From positions 1 to 64,000 of the forward strand of contig NCJL01000004.1 of NCBI GenBank assembly GCA_002278935.1: a stretch of DNA of 64,000 bases. The letters run 5' to 3'. A program made the translations under genes and the position numbers. The DNA is from Gallionellales bacterium 39-52-133 (GTDB lineage: Bacteria > Pseudomonadota > Gammaproteobacteria > Burkholderiales > Gallionellaceae). The notes beneath the pieces are model-generated. The model was not told the origin of the DNA. It made no database searches and was given only the letters and a program-made list of their open reading frames with translations. Below are positions 43,533-54,118 of this stretch, in pieces (within the stretch, counting starts at the first letter, position 1; each line of letters opens with the position of its first letter).

Positions 43533-44315
43533 CTAGTCAGGTCGCGATTGGGCGCTGGCTTGCGCCCATGCAATCAAGCCCGTCACCACGCCTTTATCGC
43601 CAGCCGCCACCGTCACAATATTTTGCCAGCCCAGTTCGCGCGCTGCGTCGGCAATGCGCTGGTGCGGGGCGAATAGCGGTATTGCCGCGAGCCGGACTCT
43701 TTCCGTCGTGCCCGCCATTTCCCACAGATTGTTCAGCGCCTCGCTGCTGCTCACACTCAGTGCATCCGGCTTTGCCGCGAGCAGGTCAGAGACATTATGT
43801 TGCGGCTTGCCACGATGATAACAAGTTGCATATTCAACAATCGCACCGCGCGATCTTAATGTGTCACCCAGCAACTCGCGCCCCTTGTCACCGCGAAAAA
43901 TCGCCACGTGCATGCCGTGCACATTCTGCATTTCTGCCAGTTCCAGCAGTGCTTCGCTATCGAAGCGCTGCTGCGGCGCAATAACGTTGGCTACGCCCTC
44001 ATCATGCAAGGCCTGGGCGCTGCTCAAACCGACGGCGGCGATTTGCGCGGTGGCGGGCAGGCCGCCTGCGCGACGTATGGCCTCCATGCCATAACGCACC
44101 GCATTGGGGCTGATAAAAATAAACAGCTGAAATTCATGCAGTCGCGCGACAAATTGCCGCAATACTTGTTCATCGGCCAGCGGAGAAATTTCCAGCAGCG
44201 GAAACCGTATGCAGTTGCCGCCCAGCTTTGCTATCTCCTGTGCCAGTTTATCCGCCTGCTCACGCGGGCGGGTCACCGCTATATTCAGTCCGGCCAGAGG
44301 CATGCTGCTTGTCAT
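43533..44315 (-). CDS. hemD: Uroporphyrinogen-III synthase
   Basis: 260 residues, two alpha/beta lobes. It closes hydroxymethylbilane to uroporphyrinogen III. The start segment LAGLNIAVTRPREQADKLAQ and the mid-motif FISPNAVRYGMEAI fit the family, which is poorly conserved otherwise. It begins immediately after the hemC stop, so the pair is coupled. Confidence 0.92.
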   Translation of the reverse strand: MTSSMPLAGLNIAVTRPREQADKLAQEIAKLGGNCIRFPLLEISPLADEQVLRQFVARLHEFQLFIFISPNAVRYGMEAIRRAGGLPATAQIAAVGLSSAQALHDEGVANVIAPQQRFDSEALLELAEMQNVHGMHVAIFRGDKGRELLGDTLRSRGAIVEYATCYHRGKPQHNVSDLLAAKPDALSVSSSEALNNLWEMAGTTERVRLAAIPLFAPHQRIADAARELGWQNIVTVAAGDKGVVTGLIAWAQASAQSRPD

Positions 44316-45266
44316 TCAGTCATTCAGCGCCGCTAGAATTTCATCCGCACCCTGCGCGCGCAAAGCGCCAGCCACGGCATTGCCAAGGTCTTCAGGCGCA
44401 GCAATGCTGCCCGTTTGATCGGCGCGTATCAGTTGCTTGCCATCCGGGCTGGCAACGAAGCCGCGCATATGCAGCTTGCCGGCTTTAACTTCGGCGAAGC
44501 CGCCCAGCGGTACCTGGCAGCTGCCCGCCAGTGCGCGGCTCATCGCGCGTTCGGCATATACGCATGCCGCGGTTTCCGCATCGTGCAAAGGGCGCAGCAG
44601 GGCTTCAAGGTCGGGCCGGTCACTGCGGCATTCTATGCCCAGCGCGCCCTGGCCCACGGCGGGCAGGCTGTTTTCAGGGCTGATCAGGTCGCGTATGCGC
44701 TGGCCCAGTCCGAGGCGCTTAAGCCCGGCGGCAGCGAGGATGATTGCGGCATACTGGCCTTCGTCCAGCTTGCGCAGGCGCGTCTGCACATTGCCGCGCA
44801 ACGGTTCGATATGCAGATGCGGGAAACGCGCGCGCAACTGGCTTTCGCGGCGCAGGCTGGAAGTGCCCACTACACTGCCGGGCGGCAAGGCTTCGAGGTT
44901 GGCGTAGTTGCTGGAGACGAAGGCATCGCGCGGATCTTCGCGCTTGCCGATGCAGCACAGCATAAAGCCGGGCGGCATGTGCATGGGCACGTCTTTCAGC
45001 GAATGTACCGCAATATCGGCCCGTCCCTCCTCCAGCGCGGTTTCCAGTTCCTTGACAAACAGGCCCTTGCCGCCGATCTTGGAGAGGGTAACGTCGAGGA
45101 TCTGGTCGCCCTGTGTGGTCATGCCGAGGATGCTGACCGCGGTTTTTGGGTATAATGCCAAAAGTTGATCACGGATGTGTTCGGCCTGCCACATCGCCAA
45201 AGCGCTTTCGCGCGATGCGATAACCAGTTTAGCGGGGGCGGCTTGCGTCTGAGAAGCATGATTCAT
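44316..45266 (-). CDS. hemC: Hydroxymethylbilane synthase (porphobilinogen deaminase)
   Basis: 316 residues from ATG 45266, which has AGGAAA upstream; the open frame extends 29 codons more but without family similarity. It joins four porphobilinogens on a dipyrromethane cofactor attached to the Cys in [14 protein letters not shown]. Other signatures are [19 protein letters not shown] and the Asp/Arg loop [16 protein letters not shown]. First gene of hemCDXY, divergent from ppc. Confidence 0.95.
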   Translation of the reverse strand: MNHASQTQAAPAKLVIASRESALAMWQAEHIRDQLLALYPKTAVSILGMTTQGDQILDVTLSKIGGKGLFVKELETALEEGRADIAVHSLKDVPMHMPPGFMLCCIGKREDPRDAFVSSNYANLEALPPGSVVGTSSLRRESQLRARFPHLHIEPLRGNVQTRLRKLDEGQYAAIILAAAGLKRLGLGQRIRDLISPENSLPAVGQGALGIECRSDRPDLEALLRPLHDAETAACVYAERAMSRALAGSCQVPLGGFAEVKAGKLHMRGFVASPDGKQLIRADQTGSIAAPEDLGNAVAGALRAQGADEILAALND

Positions 45267-45513
45267 TAGATTTTCCTGTGTCCTTAGAGTACTGACTCTG
45301 ACAATCCGGTTTCCAGGCAAGACTGGGCGCAAATTAAATTTTGTGTGCCGCATGGATTTATTCGTGCAGGCATGAAAATTCTTTGGTTTACGCGGTCTTG
45401 CGACGAAATTTGAAAATGTAGAGTACCTCTTTTTATTGATTTATTTGCGGTGCATTCTAGCATGAGCCTGCGCCCGCGTTAAACACGCACTTGATGAAGA
45501 AGAACGAAATTAA

Positions 45514-48288
45514 ATGAACCTGCTACCTACCTCTGCCAATATTTCCAGTAAAGATCTTCCCTTGCGCGAAGATATCCGCCTGCTTGGCCGCATACTTGGC
45601 GACACGCTGCGCGAACAGGAAGGCGATGCCACCTTTGAACTGGTTGAAAACGTGCGTCGCGCGTCCGTGCTCTTCCGCAAAACGCAGGAACATGCCGACC
45701 GCATTGAACTTGAGCATCTGCTGGATCATCTGACGCCGCATGACACCTTGTCGGTGGTGAGGGGCTTCAGTTATTTCTCGCAGCTGTCGAATATTGCGGA
45801 AGACCTGCATCACAACCGCCGTCGCCGCGCGCACCTGAAAAGCGGCTCCAGGCCGCAGGAGGGCAGTATCCAGCTGGCTTTGCAGCGCCTGCTGGAGAAA
45901 AAAATCAGCCCGGAAGCATTGCAGGCATTTTTCGACAAAGCCATAGTGTCGCCTGTGCTGACTGCACACCCGACTGAAGTGCAGCGCAAGAGTATCCTGG
46001 ATTGCCAGATGATTATCTCCAGCCTGCTGACCGACCGGGATCGCATCGACATGACGCCGGAAGAACTGGCGGACAATGAAGAAGCGCTGCGCCGCTTTGT
46101 GCTGATCCTGTGGGATACGCGCATGCTGCGTTATTCCAAGCTGACTGTGCAGGATGAAATCAAGAATGGCCTGACTTTTTACGGCCATACTTTCCTCACT
46201 GAAATCCCCCAGCTTTATGCCAATCTGGAAAAGCAGCTGGAAAAGCAGTATGGAAAATCCTTTAAGGTTGCGCCGCTATTGCGCGTGGGCAGCTGGATAG
46301 GCGGCGACCGCGACGGCAACCCGTTTGTAACCGCCGATGTGATGAGCGATGCCGCGAAGCGCCATTCGGCTGTGGCACTGGAATTCTATCTGGCAGAAGC
46401 CAATTTGCTTGGCACCCGCCTGAGCCTGTCCTCGCGCGTGGTTGACGTGACCGATACGCTAGGCAAGTTTGCAGCCCAGTCACCCGATAAATCACCATCG
46501 CGCGATGACGAGCCCTATCGTCGCGCGCTCATCGCCATCTATTCGCGTCTGGTTGCCACCGCTGAAAAACTGTCGCACCGGGTGGAGCATCTGCGCCAGG
46601 TGGACCCCAATGCGGTTCCTTACCCCGACCCCGGCGCATTTATCGCGGATCTCGATATTCTGATCGACTCGCTCAACCATCATCATGCGGTTTATCTGGC
46701 GCGCGGACGGCTTGCCAACTTGCGCCGCGCTGCGGAAGTGTTTGGTTTCCATCTGGCACCGCTGGATATGCGCCAGCACAGCGGCGTGCATGAGCAGGTA
46801 GTGAGTGAATTGATGGCCGTCGCCGGTATCACGGATTATATGCAGCAGGATGAGCGCGCACGCAGGGAGTCTTTACTGGGTACGCTGAAACTCGGCAAGA
46901 AGCTTGCAACCGACACGGGCAATTTCACCGACACCGCCCAGGGTGAGCTGCGCATCATGCAGGCCGCCGCCGATATTCATCTGTCGTTTGGCCGTTCGGC
47001 ACTGCCCAATTACATTATCTCGATGACCAAAGGCGTCAGCGATATGCTGGAAGTGGCACTGATGGTGCAGCAGAGCGGCTTGCTGGAGGTTTCTGGCAAA
47101 AGCGCGGCGCTGCACCTCAATATTATCCCGCTGTTTGAAACGATTGATGACTTGCGCGGCAGCAGCCAGATCATGGACGAGCTGTTTTCCATCCCGTTCT
47201 ACCGCGATTTGCTGAGGAGCCGCGGCAACACCCAGGAGGTGATGCTGGGTTACTCCGACAGCAACAAGGACGGCGGCTACCTCACTGCAAACTGGGAGCT
47301 GTACAAGGCCGAGATCGATCTGGTTAAAGTGTTTGAAAAGCACGGTATCGAGTTGCGACTGTTCCACGGTCGCGGCGGCAGTGTCGGTCGCGGCGGCGGC
47401 CCCAGTTATGAGGCGATACGCGCGCAGCCACCCGGCAGCGTCAACGGCCAGATACGCATCACCGAGCAGGGCGAGGTTATTTCCAGCAAATATTCCAATC
47501 CTGAAATCGGCAAGCGCAATCTGGAAACGCTGATTGCCGCCACAATGGAGGCCACGCTGCTGCATCACCACGGTGACGACAGCACGATGCCGGATTACCA
47601 CCGCATCATGGAAGAAATGAGTCTGGATGCGATTGCCGCTTATCGCGAGCTGGTCTTCGAGACCCCCGGCTTCACTGACTATTTCTTTGCCGCCACACCG
47701 ATACGCGAGATTGCCGAGCTCAATATCGGCAGCCGCCCCTCCGCGCGCAAGGCAACTAACCGCATTGAAGATCTGCGCGCGATTCCGTGGGTATTCAGCT
47801 GGAGCAACAGCCGCGTGATACTGCCGGGCTGGTACGGTTTTGGCAGTGCAGTTGAAAAATATCTTGATCGCCACGGCGCGGCCGGGCTCAAGCAGTTGCA
47901 GGCGATGAACAAAAACTGGGCTTTCTTCCGCGGCCTGCTGTCGAATATGGATATGGTGCTGTCCAAAACCGATATGGGTATTGCGTCACGCTATGCCGAA
48001 CTGGTGCCGGACGAGAAGTTGCGCACGAAAATTTTTGGCATGATCGAATCCGAATGGGAAAAAACCACGGCCAAGCTGATGCAAATCACCAGCTGCAATA
48101 CCCTGCTGGCCGACAATCCCACCATGGCGCGCAGCCTTAATACGCGTCTGCCATATATCGACCCTCTCAATCACTTGCAGGTGATGTTGCTGGAGCGTAC
48201 CCGTGCCGGAGAAAGCGACGAGAAATTGCGCCGCGCATTGCACATCACCATCAACGGCATTGCTGCCGGACTCAGGAACAGCGGTTAA
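45514..48288 (+). CDS. ppc: Phosphoenolpyruvate carboxylase
   Basis: 924 residues, normal for the enzyme that makes oxaloacetate from PEP and bicarbonate (anaplerosis). The catalytic His site is LTAHPTEVQRKSIL near residue 150; the Gly-rich loop FHGRGGSVGRGGGP lies near 620, and the C-terminal allosteric end is GIAAGLRNSG. No RBS stands out. It is divergent from hemC and followed by the M48 protease gene after five bases. Confidence 0.96.
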   Translation: MNLLPTSANISSKDLPLREDIRLLGRILGDTLREQEGDATFELVENVRRASVLFRKTQEHADRIELEHLLDHLTPHDTLSVVRGFSYFSQLSNIAEDLHHNRRRRAHLKSGSRPQEGSIQLALQRLLEKKISPEALQAFFDKAIVSPVLTAHPTEVQRKSILDCQMIISSLLTDRDRIDMTPEELADNEEALRRFVLILWDTRMLRYSKLTVQDEIKNGLTFYGHTFLTEIPQLYANLEKQLEKQYGKSFKVAPLLRVGSWIGGDRDGNPFVTADVMSDAAKRHSAVALEFYLAEANLLGTRLSLSSRVVDVTDTLGKFAAQSPDKSPSRDDEPYRRALIAIYSRLVATAEKLSHRVEHLRQVDPNAVPYPDPGAFIADLDILIDSLNHHHAVYLARGRLANLRRAAEVFGFHLAPLDMRQHSGVHEQVVSELMAVAGITDYMQQDERARRESLLGTLKLGKKLATDTGNFTDTAQGELRIMQAAADIHLSFGRSALPNYIISMTKGVSDMLEVALMVQQSGLLEVSGKSAALHLNIIPLFETIDDLRGSSQIMDELFSIPFYRDLLRSRGNTQEVMLGYSDSNKDGGYLTANWELYKAEIDLVKVFEKHGIELRLFHGRGGSVGRGGGPSYEAIRAQPPGSVNGQIRITEQGEVISSKYSNPEIGKRNLETLIAATMEATLLHHHGDDSTMPDYHRIMEEMSLDAIAAYRELVFETPGFTDYFFAATPIREIAELNIGSRPSARKATNRIEDLRAIPWVFSWSNSRVILPGWYGFGSAVEKYLDRHGAAGLKQLQAMNKNWAFFRGLLSNMDMVLSKTDMGIASRYAELVPDEKLRTKIFGMIESEWEKTTAKLMQITSCNTLLADNPTMARSLNTRLPYIDPLNHLQVMLLERTRAGESDEKLRRALHITINGIAAGLRNSG

Positions 48289-48293
48289 ACGCC

Positions 48294-49118
48294 ATGGCAT
48301 CGCTTCGATTCATCAGCCTGATTTCTGCGTGCCTGGCATGCGCGGCACTCAACGGTTGCGCCTCCACCACGGAAGGCGGTGCCGTCGGCGCGCAGCGCTC
48401 GCAACTGATGCTGATCTCGTCGGGCGAACTGGATAAAATGGCCGAACAAAGCTATGCCAAGCTCAAGGCAGAGGCGGGCAGCAAAGGCGAGCTAAATCGT
48501 GATGCCGCGATGTTAAAGCGGGTGCGTGCTATTGCAACACAGATCAAACCCCACACTGCCGTGTTCAGAAAAGATGCGCCCGCGTGGAGCTGGGAAGTGA
48601 ATGTCATTGCCAGCGACCAACTCAATGCCTTCTGCATGCCCGGCGGAAAAATCATGTTTTACTCGGGTTTGATTAACCAGCTGCGTTTGAGCGATGATGA
48701 GATTGCGATTGTGATGGGGCATGAAATCGCCCATGCGCTGCGCGAACATTCACGCGAGCAGGTATCGCAAGCGATAGCCGCGCAAACGGCAATCAGCATA
48801 GGCACCTCGTTGCTGGGGCTGGGCCAGACGTCTGCGGAGATCAGCAATTCGGTGTACGACGCGCTGATCGCGACACGCTTCAGCCGCAGTGACGAAAGCG
48901 AGGCTGATGATATCGGGCTGGAGCTTTCGGCACGTTCGGGCTACGACCCGCGTGCCGGTGTTTCGCTGTGGCAAAAAATGATCGCCGCCAAAAGCGGCGG
49001 CAACCCGCCGGAATTTTTAAGCTCCCATCCGGAAGATGCCAAGCGCATAGAGAGAATTCAGTCGCTGCTGCCCACCGTGCTGCCGCTGTATGAAAAAGCG
49101 CCGCGGCCAGCGCATTAA
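48294..49118 (+). CDS. M48-family metalloprotease lipoprotein
   Basis: 274-residue precursor with a lipobox near residue 21 (LNGC) and the zinc motif VMGHEIAHALREHS (HExxH) near 145; the third ligand Glu lies in DESEADDIG. It resembles LoiP/YcaL/BepA-type periplasmic proteases that watch over outer-membrane assembly. It lies directly after ppc and is followed by a terminator. Confidence 0.9.
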   Translation: MASLRFISLISACLACAALNGCASTTEGGAVGAQRSQLMLISSGELDKMAEQSYAKLKAEAGSKGELNRDAAMLKRVRAIATQIKPHTAVFRKDAPAWSWEVNVIASDQLNAFCMPGGKIMFYSGLINQLRLSDDEIAIVMGHEIAHALREHSREQVSQAIAAQTAISIGTSLLGLGQTSAEISNSVYDALIATRFSRSDESEADDIGLELSARSGYDPRAGVSLWQKMIAAKSGGNPPEFLSSHPEDAKRIERIQSLLPTVLPLYEKAPRPAH

Positions 49119-49188
49119 TTATTTCATTCCGGTTTTATTCTAATAGTCTGTGTGCTGTATTCTGGTCGCGCTGGCCACAGTTGAAAAT

Positions 49189-49218
49189 AAAAAAGGACAC
49201 CCGGGGATGTCCTTTTTT
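49189..49218. terminator. Bidirectional Rho-independent terminator
   Basis: Stem AAAAAAGGACA / TGTCCTTTTTT with an 8-base loop. It lies between the M48 gene (plus) and the tRNA-Ser gene (minus). Confidence 0.9.
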
Positions 49219-49229
49219 AAACTTTAAAA

Positions 49230-49320
<91 letters not shown>

Positions 49321-49342
49321 AAAAAATTTGATTCTTTTACGT

Positions 49343-49475
49343 CTACGCCTGATTTGGCTTCAGCCGTGCCTGCGGCACTTAACATTCGCTACGCTCATGT
49401 TAGCTTACGCCGCAACACGCCTGAGAAACGGCGAGTTGTCGAGTCAGGTACATTCGACCACTCTGCCACCTCTCC
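49343..49475 (-). pseudogene. Broken tRNA-Ser copy interrupted in the anticodon loop
   Basis: Segments 49439-49475 and 49343-49355 repeat, in order, the 5' half and the anticodon 3' strand of the neighbouring tRNA-Ser. They are split by an 83-base insert (49356-49438) in the anticodon loop. The variable arm, T arm and acceptor 3' strand are missing. It is not functional as a tRNA. Confidence 0.8.
49356..49438. repeat. Structured inserted element, copy A (in tRNA-Ser fragment)
   Basis: Contains hairpin GTGCC-TGC-GGCAC followed by TTAACATT...ATGTTAGC, matching in layout the element at 51068-51126. The first hairpin differs between copies by paired changes (GTGCC/GGCAC against GCCCC/GGGGC). It sits between two parts of a duplicated tRNA fragment. 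Confidence 0.6.
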
Positions 49476-49545
49476 TAAACTGAATACTTAAAATCAGCGG
49501 TGTGCATTTTAACTCAATGACCTGAAATTCGGGCAGAATGTTTCC

Positions 49546-50916
49546 ATGCGCAACCTGTTACCACTGAAAATTGCCATCCTTGCCGCACTTGCTATTGTGC
49601 TCGTGCTCAGTTTTGGCGTGGTTGAACCACTGGCTCATTGGCGGCAGGGAGAGATCGTGGTTATTTTGCCACCGGCCGACAGTGTTGATCGCCCGTTCAA
49701 TCAGCATCTGGCCGAGTTGTTCGCCGCTCATCTGGGTGTAAAGCTCAAGCCGCTTGAGCTTTATCCATATCAGGTTCGACAGGCGCTCAACAAGGATCTC
49801 GCGCACTTTTCCGCGGTAGGCATGCGCGCCAACGAAGTGGATGATGAGCTTTTATTCGGTGTGCCATATCAGGCCGTGAGCGAGCTTGTGGTTTGCAGCG
49901 GCAGACCTGCCGCTAAGCTGGCCGAGCTGGAGACGAGGATAGTTACTGTTGTTGCAGGTTCCGCCCAGGAAGCTGCACTGCGCGCGACACTACAGAAACA
50001 TCCGTCGCTCTATTGGGAAACCGTGGATAAGGCCAGGCCGGGTGATCTGCTGGAAAGTGTTGCGCTGGGCGAAATCGATTGCACGGTTGCCAATGAAGAG
50101 CAAATTGCTTTTATGCGAAATTTTCATCCGCGCATGGAGGCTACATTCGAAATTGCCGAACCCTCGCAATTGGCCTGGTCGTTTGCCCCCAACAGGGATG
50201 CAATATTGTATGCAGAAATGGAAACATTCTTTGCACGGATCGAAGAAGACGGCACGCTGGATCGTTTACTGGAGCGATTTTATGGGCATAATGATCGCAT
50301 CATCCCGTTTGATGCGGCTGCCTTTTTAACAAAAGTCAATGCAGTTCTTCCGCGTTACCGGCACATGTTTGAAGAGGCCGCATCGTTGACCGGCATCGAG
50401 TGGCAACTGCTGGCTGCAGTGGCATATCGCGAATCTCACTGGAACCCGCTCGCCACTTCCTATACCAAGGTGCGCGGCATGATGATGCTGACGGAAGATA
50501 CCGCAGACCGCATGAAAGTCAGCAACCGTCTCGATGCACGGGAAAGCATCATGGCCGGATCGCGCTATCTGCAATTGCTCAAGGAACAGCTGCCATTGCG
50601 CATAGATGAGCCTGATCGGACCTGGCTTGCGCTTGCCGCCTATAATCAGGGCATGGGTCATCTCGAAGACGCGCGCATACTGGCACAGCGCCATGGCCTG
50701 AATGCCGACTCATGGGCGGATGTGCAGAAGGTCATGCCGAAACTGCGCAACCCTGGCGTCGCAAAAACACTGAAACACGGCTATGCGCGCGGTGAAGAAG
50801 CGGTGGTGTTTGTGGAAACGGTCCGCTTGCATCACGATATGCTGCAGCGCATCTCGCGCAATGAATACAAGCAGCTGTTGCCGCCGGATTACCAGATCAA
50901 GCTTAATGCCTGGTAA
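49546..50916 (+). CDS. mltF: Membrane-bound lytic murein transglycosylase F-like
   Basis: 456 residues. An N-terminal membrane anchor (IAILAALAIVLVLSFGVV), an SBP_bac_3-like regulatory domain (about residues 40-265) and a C-terminal SLT domain follow. Catalytic Glu is in AAVAYRESHWNP near residue 298, with VRGMMMLTEDTA and AAYNQGMGHLEDAR. It cleaves peptidoglycan glycan strands to 1,6-anhydromuropeptides in the periplasm. A stand-alone gene between tRNA-Ser and serS. Confidence 0.92.
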   Translation: MRNLLPLKIAILAALAIVLVLSFGVVEPLAHWRQGEIVVILPPADSVDRPFNQHLAELFAAHLGVKLKPLELYPYQVRQALNKDLAHFSAVGMRANEVDDELLFGVPYQAVSELVVCSGRPAAKLAELETRIVTVVAGSAQEAALRATLQKHPSLYWETVDKARPGDLLESVALGEIDCTVANEEQIAFMRNFHPRMEATFEIAEPSQLAWSFAPNRDAILYAEMETFFARIEEDGTLDRLLERFYGHNDRIIPFDAAAFLTKVNAVLPRYRHMFEEAASLTGIEWQLLAAVAYRESHWNPLATSYTKVRGMMMLTEDTADRMKVSNRLDARESIMAGSRYLQLLKEQLPLRIDEPDRTWLALAAYNQGMGHLEDARILAQRHGLNADSWADVQKVMPKLRNPGVAKTLKHGYARGEEAVVFVETVRLHHDMLQRISRNEYKQLLPPDYQIKLNAW

Positions 50917-50931
50917 GTGGGGAGTGTGAAA

Positions 50932-50971
50932 GTAGGGTGCGTCATACGCACCATGTTGCGCACGGCGCAAC
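50932..50971. repeat. Intergenic double hairpin (GTAGGGTGCGTC family)
   Basis: Two perfect 7-bp stems in a row: GGTGCGT-CAT-ACGCACC (50936-50952) and GTTGCGC-ACG-GCGCAAC (50955-50971). It begins 16 bases after the mltF stop and may serve as a terminator. The same type as the GTAGGGTGGGCA repeat at 12284. Confidence 0.55.
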
Positions 50972-50978
50972 CTGCAAT

Positions 50979-51067
50979 TTACTGTGGTGAAATTTTTTCC
51001 ATGCCTCCCATATAGGGACGAAGAACGTAGGGAACTTTCACGCTTCCGTCTGCAAGTTGATTGTTTT
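50979..51067 (-). pseudogene. Displaced duplicate of the serS 3' end
   Basis: Reads [21 protein letters not shown], then MEKISPQ and a TAA stop. The intact serS gene ends [21 protein letters not shown], then LEIIQAS. Only a few bases differ over the shared ~60 bases. The displaced end looks like an authentic SerRS C-terminus, so this may be the original 3' end, replaced in the functional gene when the intervening element arrived. Confidence 0.75.
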
Positions 51068-51126
51068 GGTTTCGGCCGCCCCTTTGGGGCTTAACATTCA
51101 GAATCGAATGTTAGCCTTCACCGAAA
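51068..51126. repeat. Structured inserted element, copy B (at serS 3' end)
   Basis: Outer stem GTTTCGG/CCGAAAC encloses two hairpins, GCCCC-TTT-GGGGC and TAACATTC-AGAATC-GAATGTTA. The order and conserved blocks match copy A at 49356-49438. It separates the serS stop from a duplicate of the serS 3' end. Confidence 0.65.
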
Positions 51127-51129
51127 CAA

Positions 51130-52434
<1,305 letters not shown>

Positions 52435-52455
52435 TTAATTCTAAAAACATTACCG

Positions 52456-52519
52456 GGAGCGCCGACGTCCTCGTCGGCATGAATTTATCAACACTTGCCG
52501 ACGAGGACGTCGGTGCTCC
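52456..52519. repeat. REP-like palindrome, copy 2
   Basis: Arms 52456-52479 and 52496-52519 (24 bases each) pair with one mismatch around a 16-base loop. The core CCGACGTCCTCGTCGGC corresponds to the copy at 35558 (CCCCG in place of CCTCG). It lies between serS and rarA and probably also ends the rarA transcript. Confidence 0.75.
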
Positions 52520-52529
52520 AATGCTGTGG

Positions 52530-53840
52530 CTAAGATTTTTTTGCTTTTTTATCCAGCTCGCGCAAATGTGCAAGCTTCTCGAAAATTTTTGCCTCCAGCC
52601 CGCGCTCGGTCGGCTGGTAAAAGCTCACTTCCGGCATGCCGTCGGGGAAGTAATTTTCTCCCGCCGCATAACCGTCTTCCTCGTTGTGCGCATAGCGGTA
52701 ATCGCGGCCGTAATCGAGCTGCTTCATCAGCTTGGTCGGCGCGTTGCGCAGATGCAGCGGCACCGGCCGCGAGCTGTCTTGTGCCACATGCGCGCGGGCA
52801 GCATTATACGCGACATAGCCCGCATTCGACTTGGCCGCAACGGCCATGTAGATCACCGCTTGCGCCAGCGCCAGTTCGCCTTCGGGTGAACCCAGGCGTT
52901 CATAAGTTTGCGAGGCATCCAGCGTGAGTTGTATCGCGCGCGGATCGGCCAGGCCGATGTCCTCCCACGCCATGCGCACGATGCGCCGCGCCAGATATTT
53001 TGGATCGGCGCCGCCGTCCAGCATGCGCACCAGCCAGTACAAGGCGGCATCGGGATTGGAGCCGCGCACCGATTTGTGCAGCGCGGAAATCTGGTCGTAG
53101 AAGGCCTCGCCGCCCTTGTCGAAGCGGCGCAGACTTTGCGCCAGCGTGTTGTCGAGAAAGGCAGCGTCTACCCGTTTTACATTTGCAGTCTGTGCCGCCG
53201 TTTGTACCTGCTCCAGCACATTCAGCAGGCGGCGCGCATCGCCGTCGGCAAAGGCGATCAGACGTTCATGTGCAGCTGCGTCAAACTCCAGCCCCTGTAG
53301 CGCTTCGTGCTGCGCGCGCTCAAACAGCTGGCCGAGTTCCTCTGCATTGAGCGATTGCAGCACATACACCTGCGCCCGCGACAGCAGCGCGCCGTTGACT
53401 TCGAACGAGGGATTTTCGGTGGTGGCACCGATGAAGGTGACCAGACCTTGTTCGACAAACGGCAGGAAGGCATCCTGCTGCGACTTGTTGAAGCGGTGCA
53501 CCTCGTCGACAAACAGGATGGTGTGGCGGCCGTTCTGCTGCAGCACATGCTGCGCCTGCGCGATCGCATCGCGGATATCTTTTACGCCGGACAGCACCGC
53601 CGACAGCGGTACAAATTCGGCATCAAAGGCCGAGGCCATCAGCCGGGCGAGTGTAGTTTTGCCCACACCCGGTGGGCCCCACAAGATCATTGAGTGCAGC
53701 TTGCCCGACGCAAACGCCATGCGCAAAGGGCGACCCGGCCCCAATAAATGGGACTGCCCGATGACCTCGTCTATGTGCTTGGGGCGCAGGCGTTCGGCGA
53801 GGGGGGCAGCGGGGGGATTAGTGGTAAACAGGTCAGGCAT
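52530..53840 (-). CDS. rarA: Replication-associated recombination protein A (RarA/MgsA)
   Basis: 436 residues, clamp-loader-like AAA+ ATPase acting at stalled forks. N-terminal RPKHIDEVIGQSHLLG; Walker A GPPGVGKTTLARL near residue 55; Walker B LFVDEVHRFNKSQQD; sensor 1 GATTENPSFEVN; C-terminal tetramerisation domain (AGYVAYNAARAHV, LDYGRDYRYAHNEEDGY). It follows lolA on the same strand, as in many proteobacteria (lolA-rarA-serS). Confidence 0.95.
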   Translation of the reverse strand: MPDLFTTNPPAAPLAERLRPKHIDEVIGQSHLLGPGRPLRMAFASGKLHSMILWGPPGVGKTTLARLMASAFDAEFVPLSAVLSGVKDIRDAIAQAQHVLQQNGRHTILFVDEVHRFNKSQQDAFLPFVEQGLVTFIGATTENPSFEVNGALLSRAQVYVLQSLNAEELGQLFERAQHEALQGLEFDAAAHERLIAFADGDARRLLNVLEQVQTAAQTANVKRVDAAFLDNTLAQSLRRFDKGGEAFYDQISALHKSVRGSNPDAALYWLVRMLDGGADPKYLARRIVRMAWEDIGLADPRAIQLTLDASQTYERLGSPEGELALAQAVIYMAVAAKSNAGYVAYNAARAHVAQDSSRPVPLHLRNAPTKLMKQLDYGRDYRYAHNEEDGYAAGENYFPDGMPEVSFYQPTERGLEAKIFEKLAHLRELDKKAKKS

Positions 53841-53874
53841 TTTGATTGCCGGGTATTGCGTAATTCATGGCTCG

Positions 53875-54050
53875 CAAAATCCCTCCTACCCTCCCTTTGC
53901 AAAAGGGAGGAATTTTCTCCGATCCAGGGTTGGCGGATTCCCCACTTTGGAAAAGGGGGGCTAGGGGGGATTTATAAATGTGGAGTTTCAATATAGCCTC
54001 AATCCCCCTCGATCCCCCTTTGATAAAGGCAGGGTTGTTGCGCAGCAGCG
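53875..54050. repeat. Cluster of C-rich/G-rich intergenic repeats between lolA and rarA
   Basis: CTCCCTTTGCAAAAGGGAGG (near 53892) is a near-perfect hairpin. CCACTTTGGAAAAGGGG and GGCTAGGGGGGATT follow, then the inverse AATCCCCCTCGATCCCCC near 54000. These are typical dispersed intergenic repeats; no gene is present in the 280-base gap. Confidence 0.55.
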
Positions 54051-54118
54051 TACCCCCTGCCGGTACAAGGTGGGAAATGTGAAATGTTAAAGGTGCATGG
54101 CATTGCAACATGAGTAGC

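Noticed and set aside
46873..47874. 333-codon open frame antisense to ppc
   Set aside because: It lies wholly within an intact, conserved PEP carboxylase gene; no protein-like features.
51068..51126. Integron attC site
   Set aside because: GTTAAGC on the minus strand fits GTTRRRY, but the matching inverse core does not fit RYYYAAC, the spacing is too short and no integrase or cassette array is visible.
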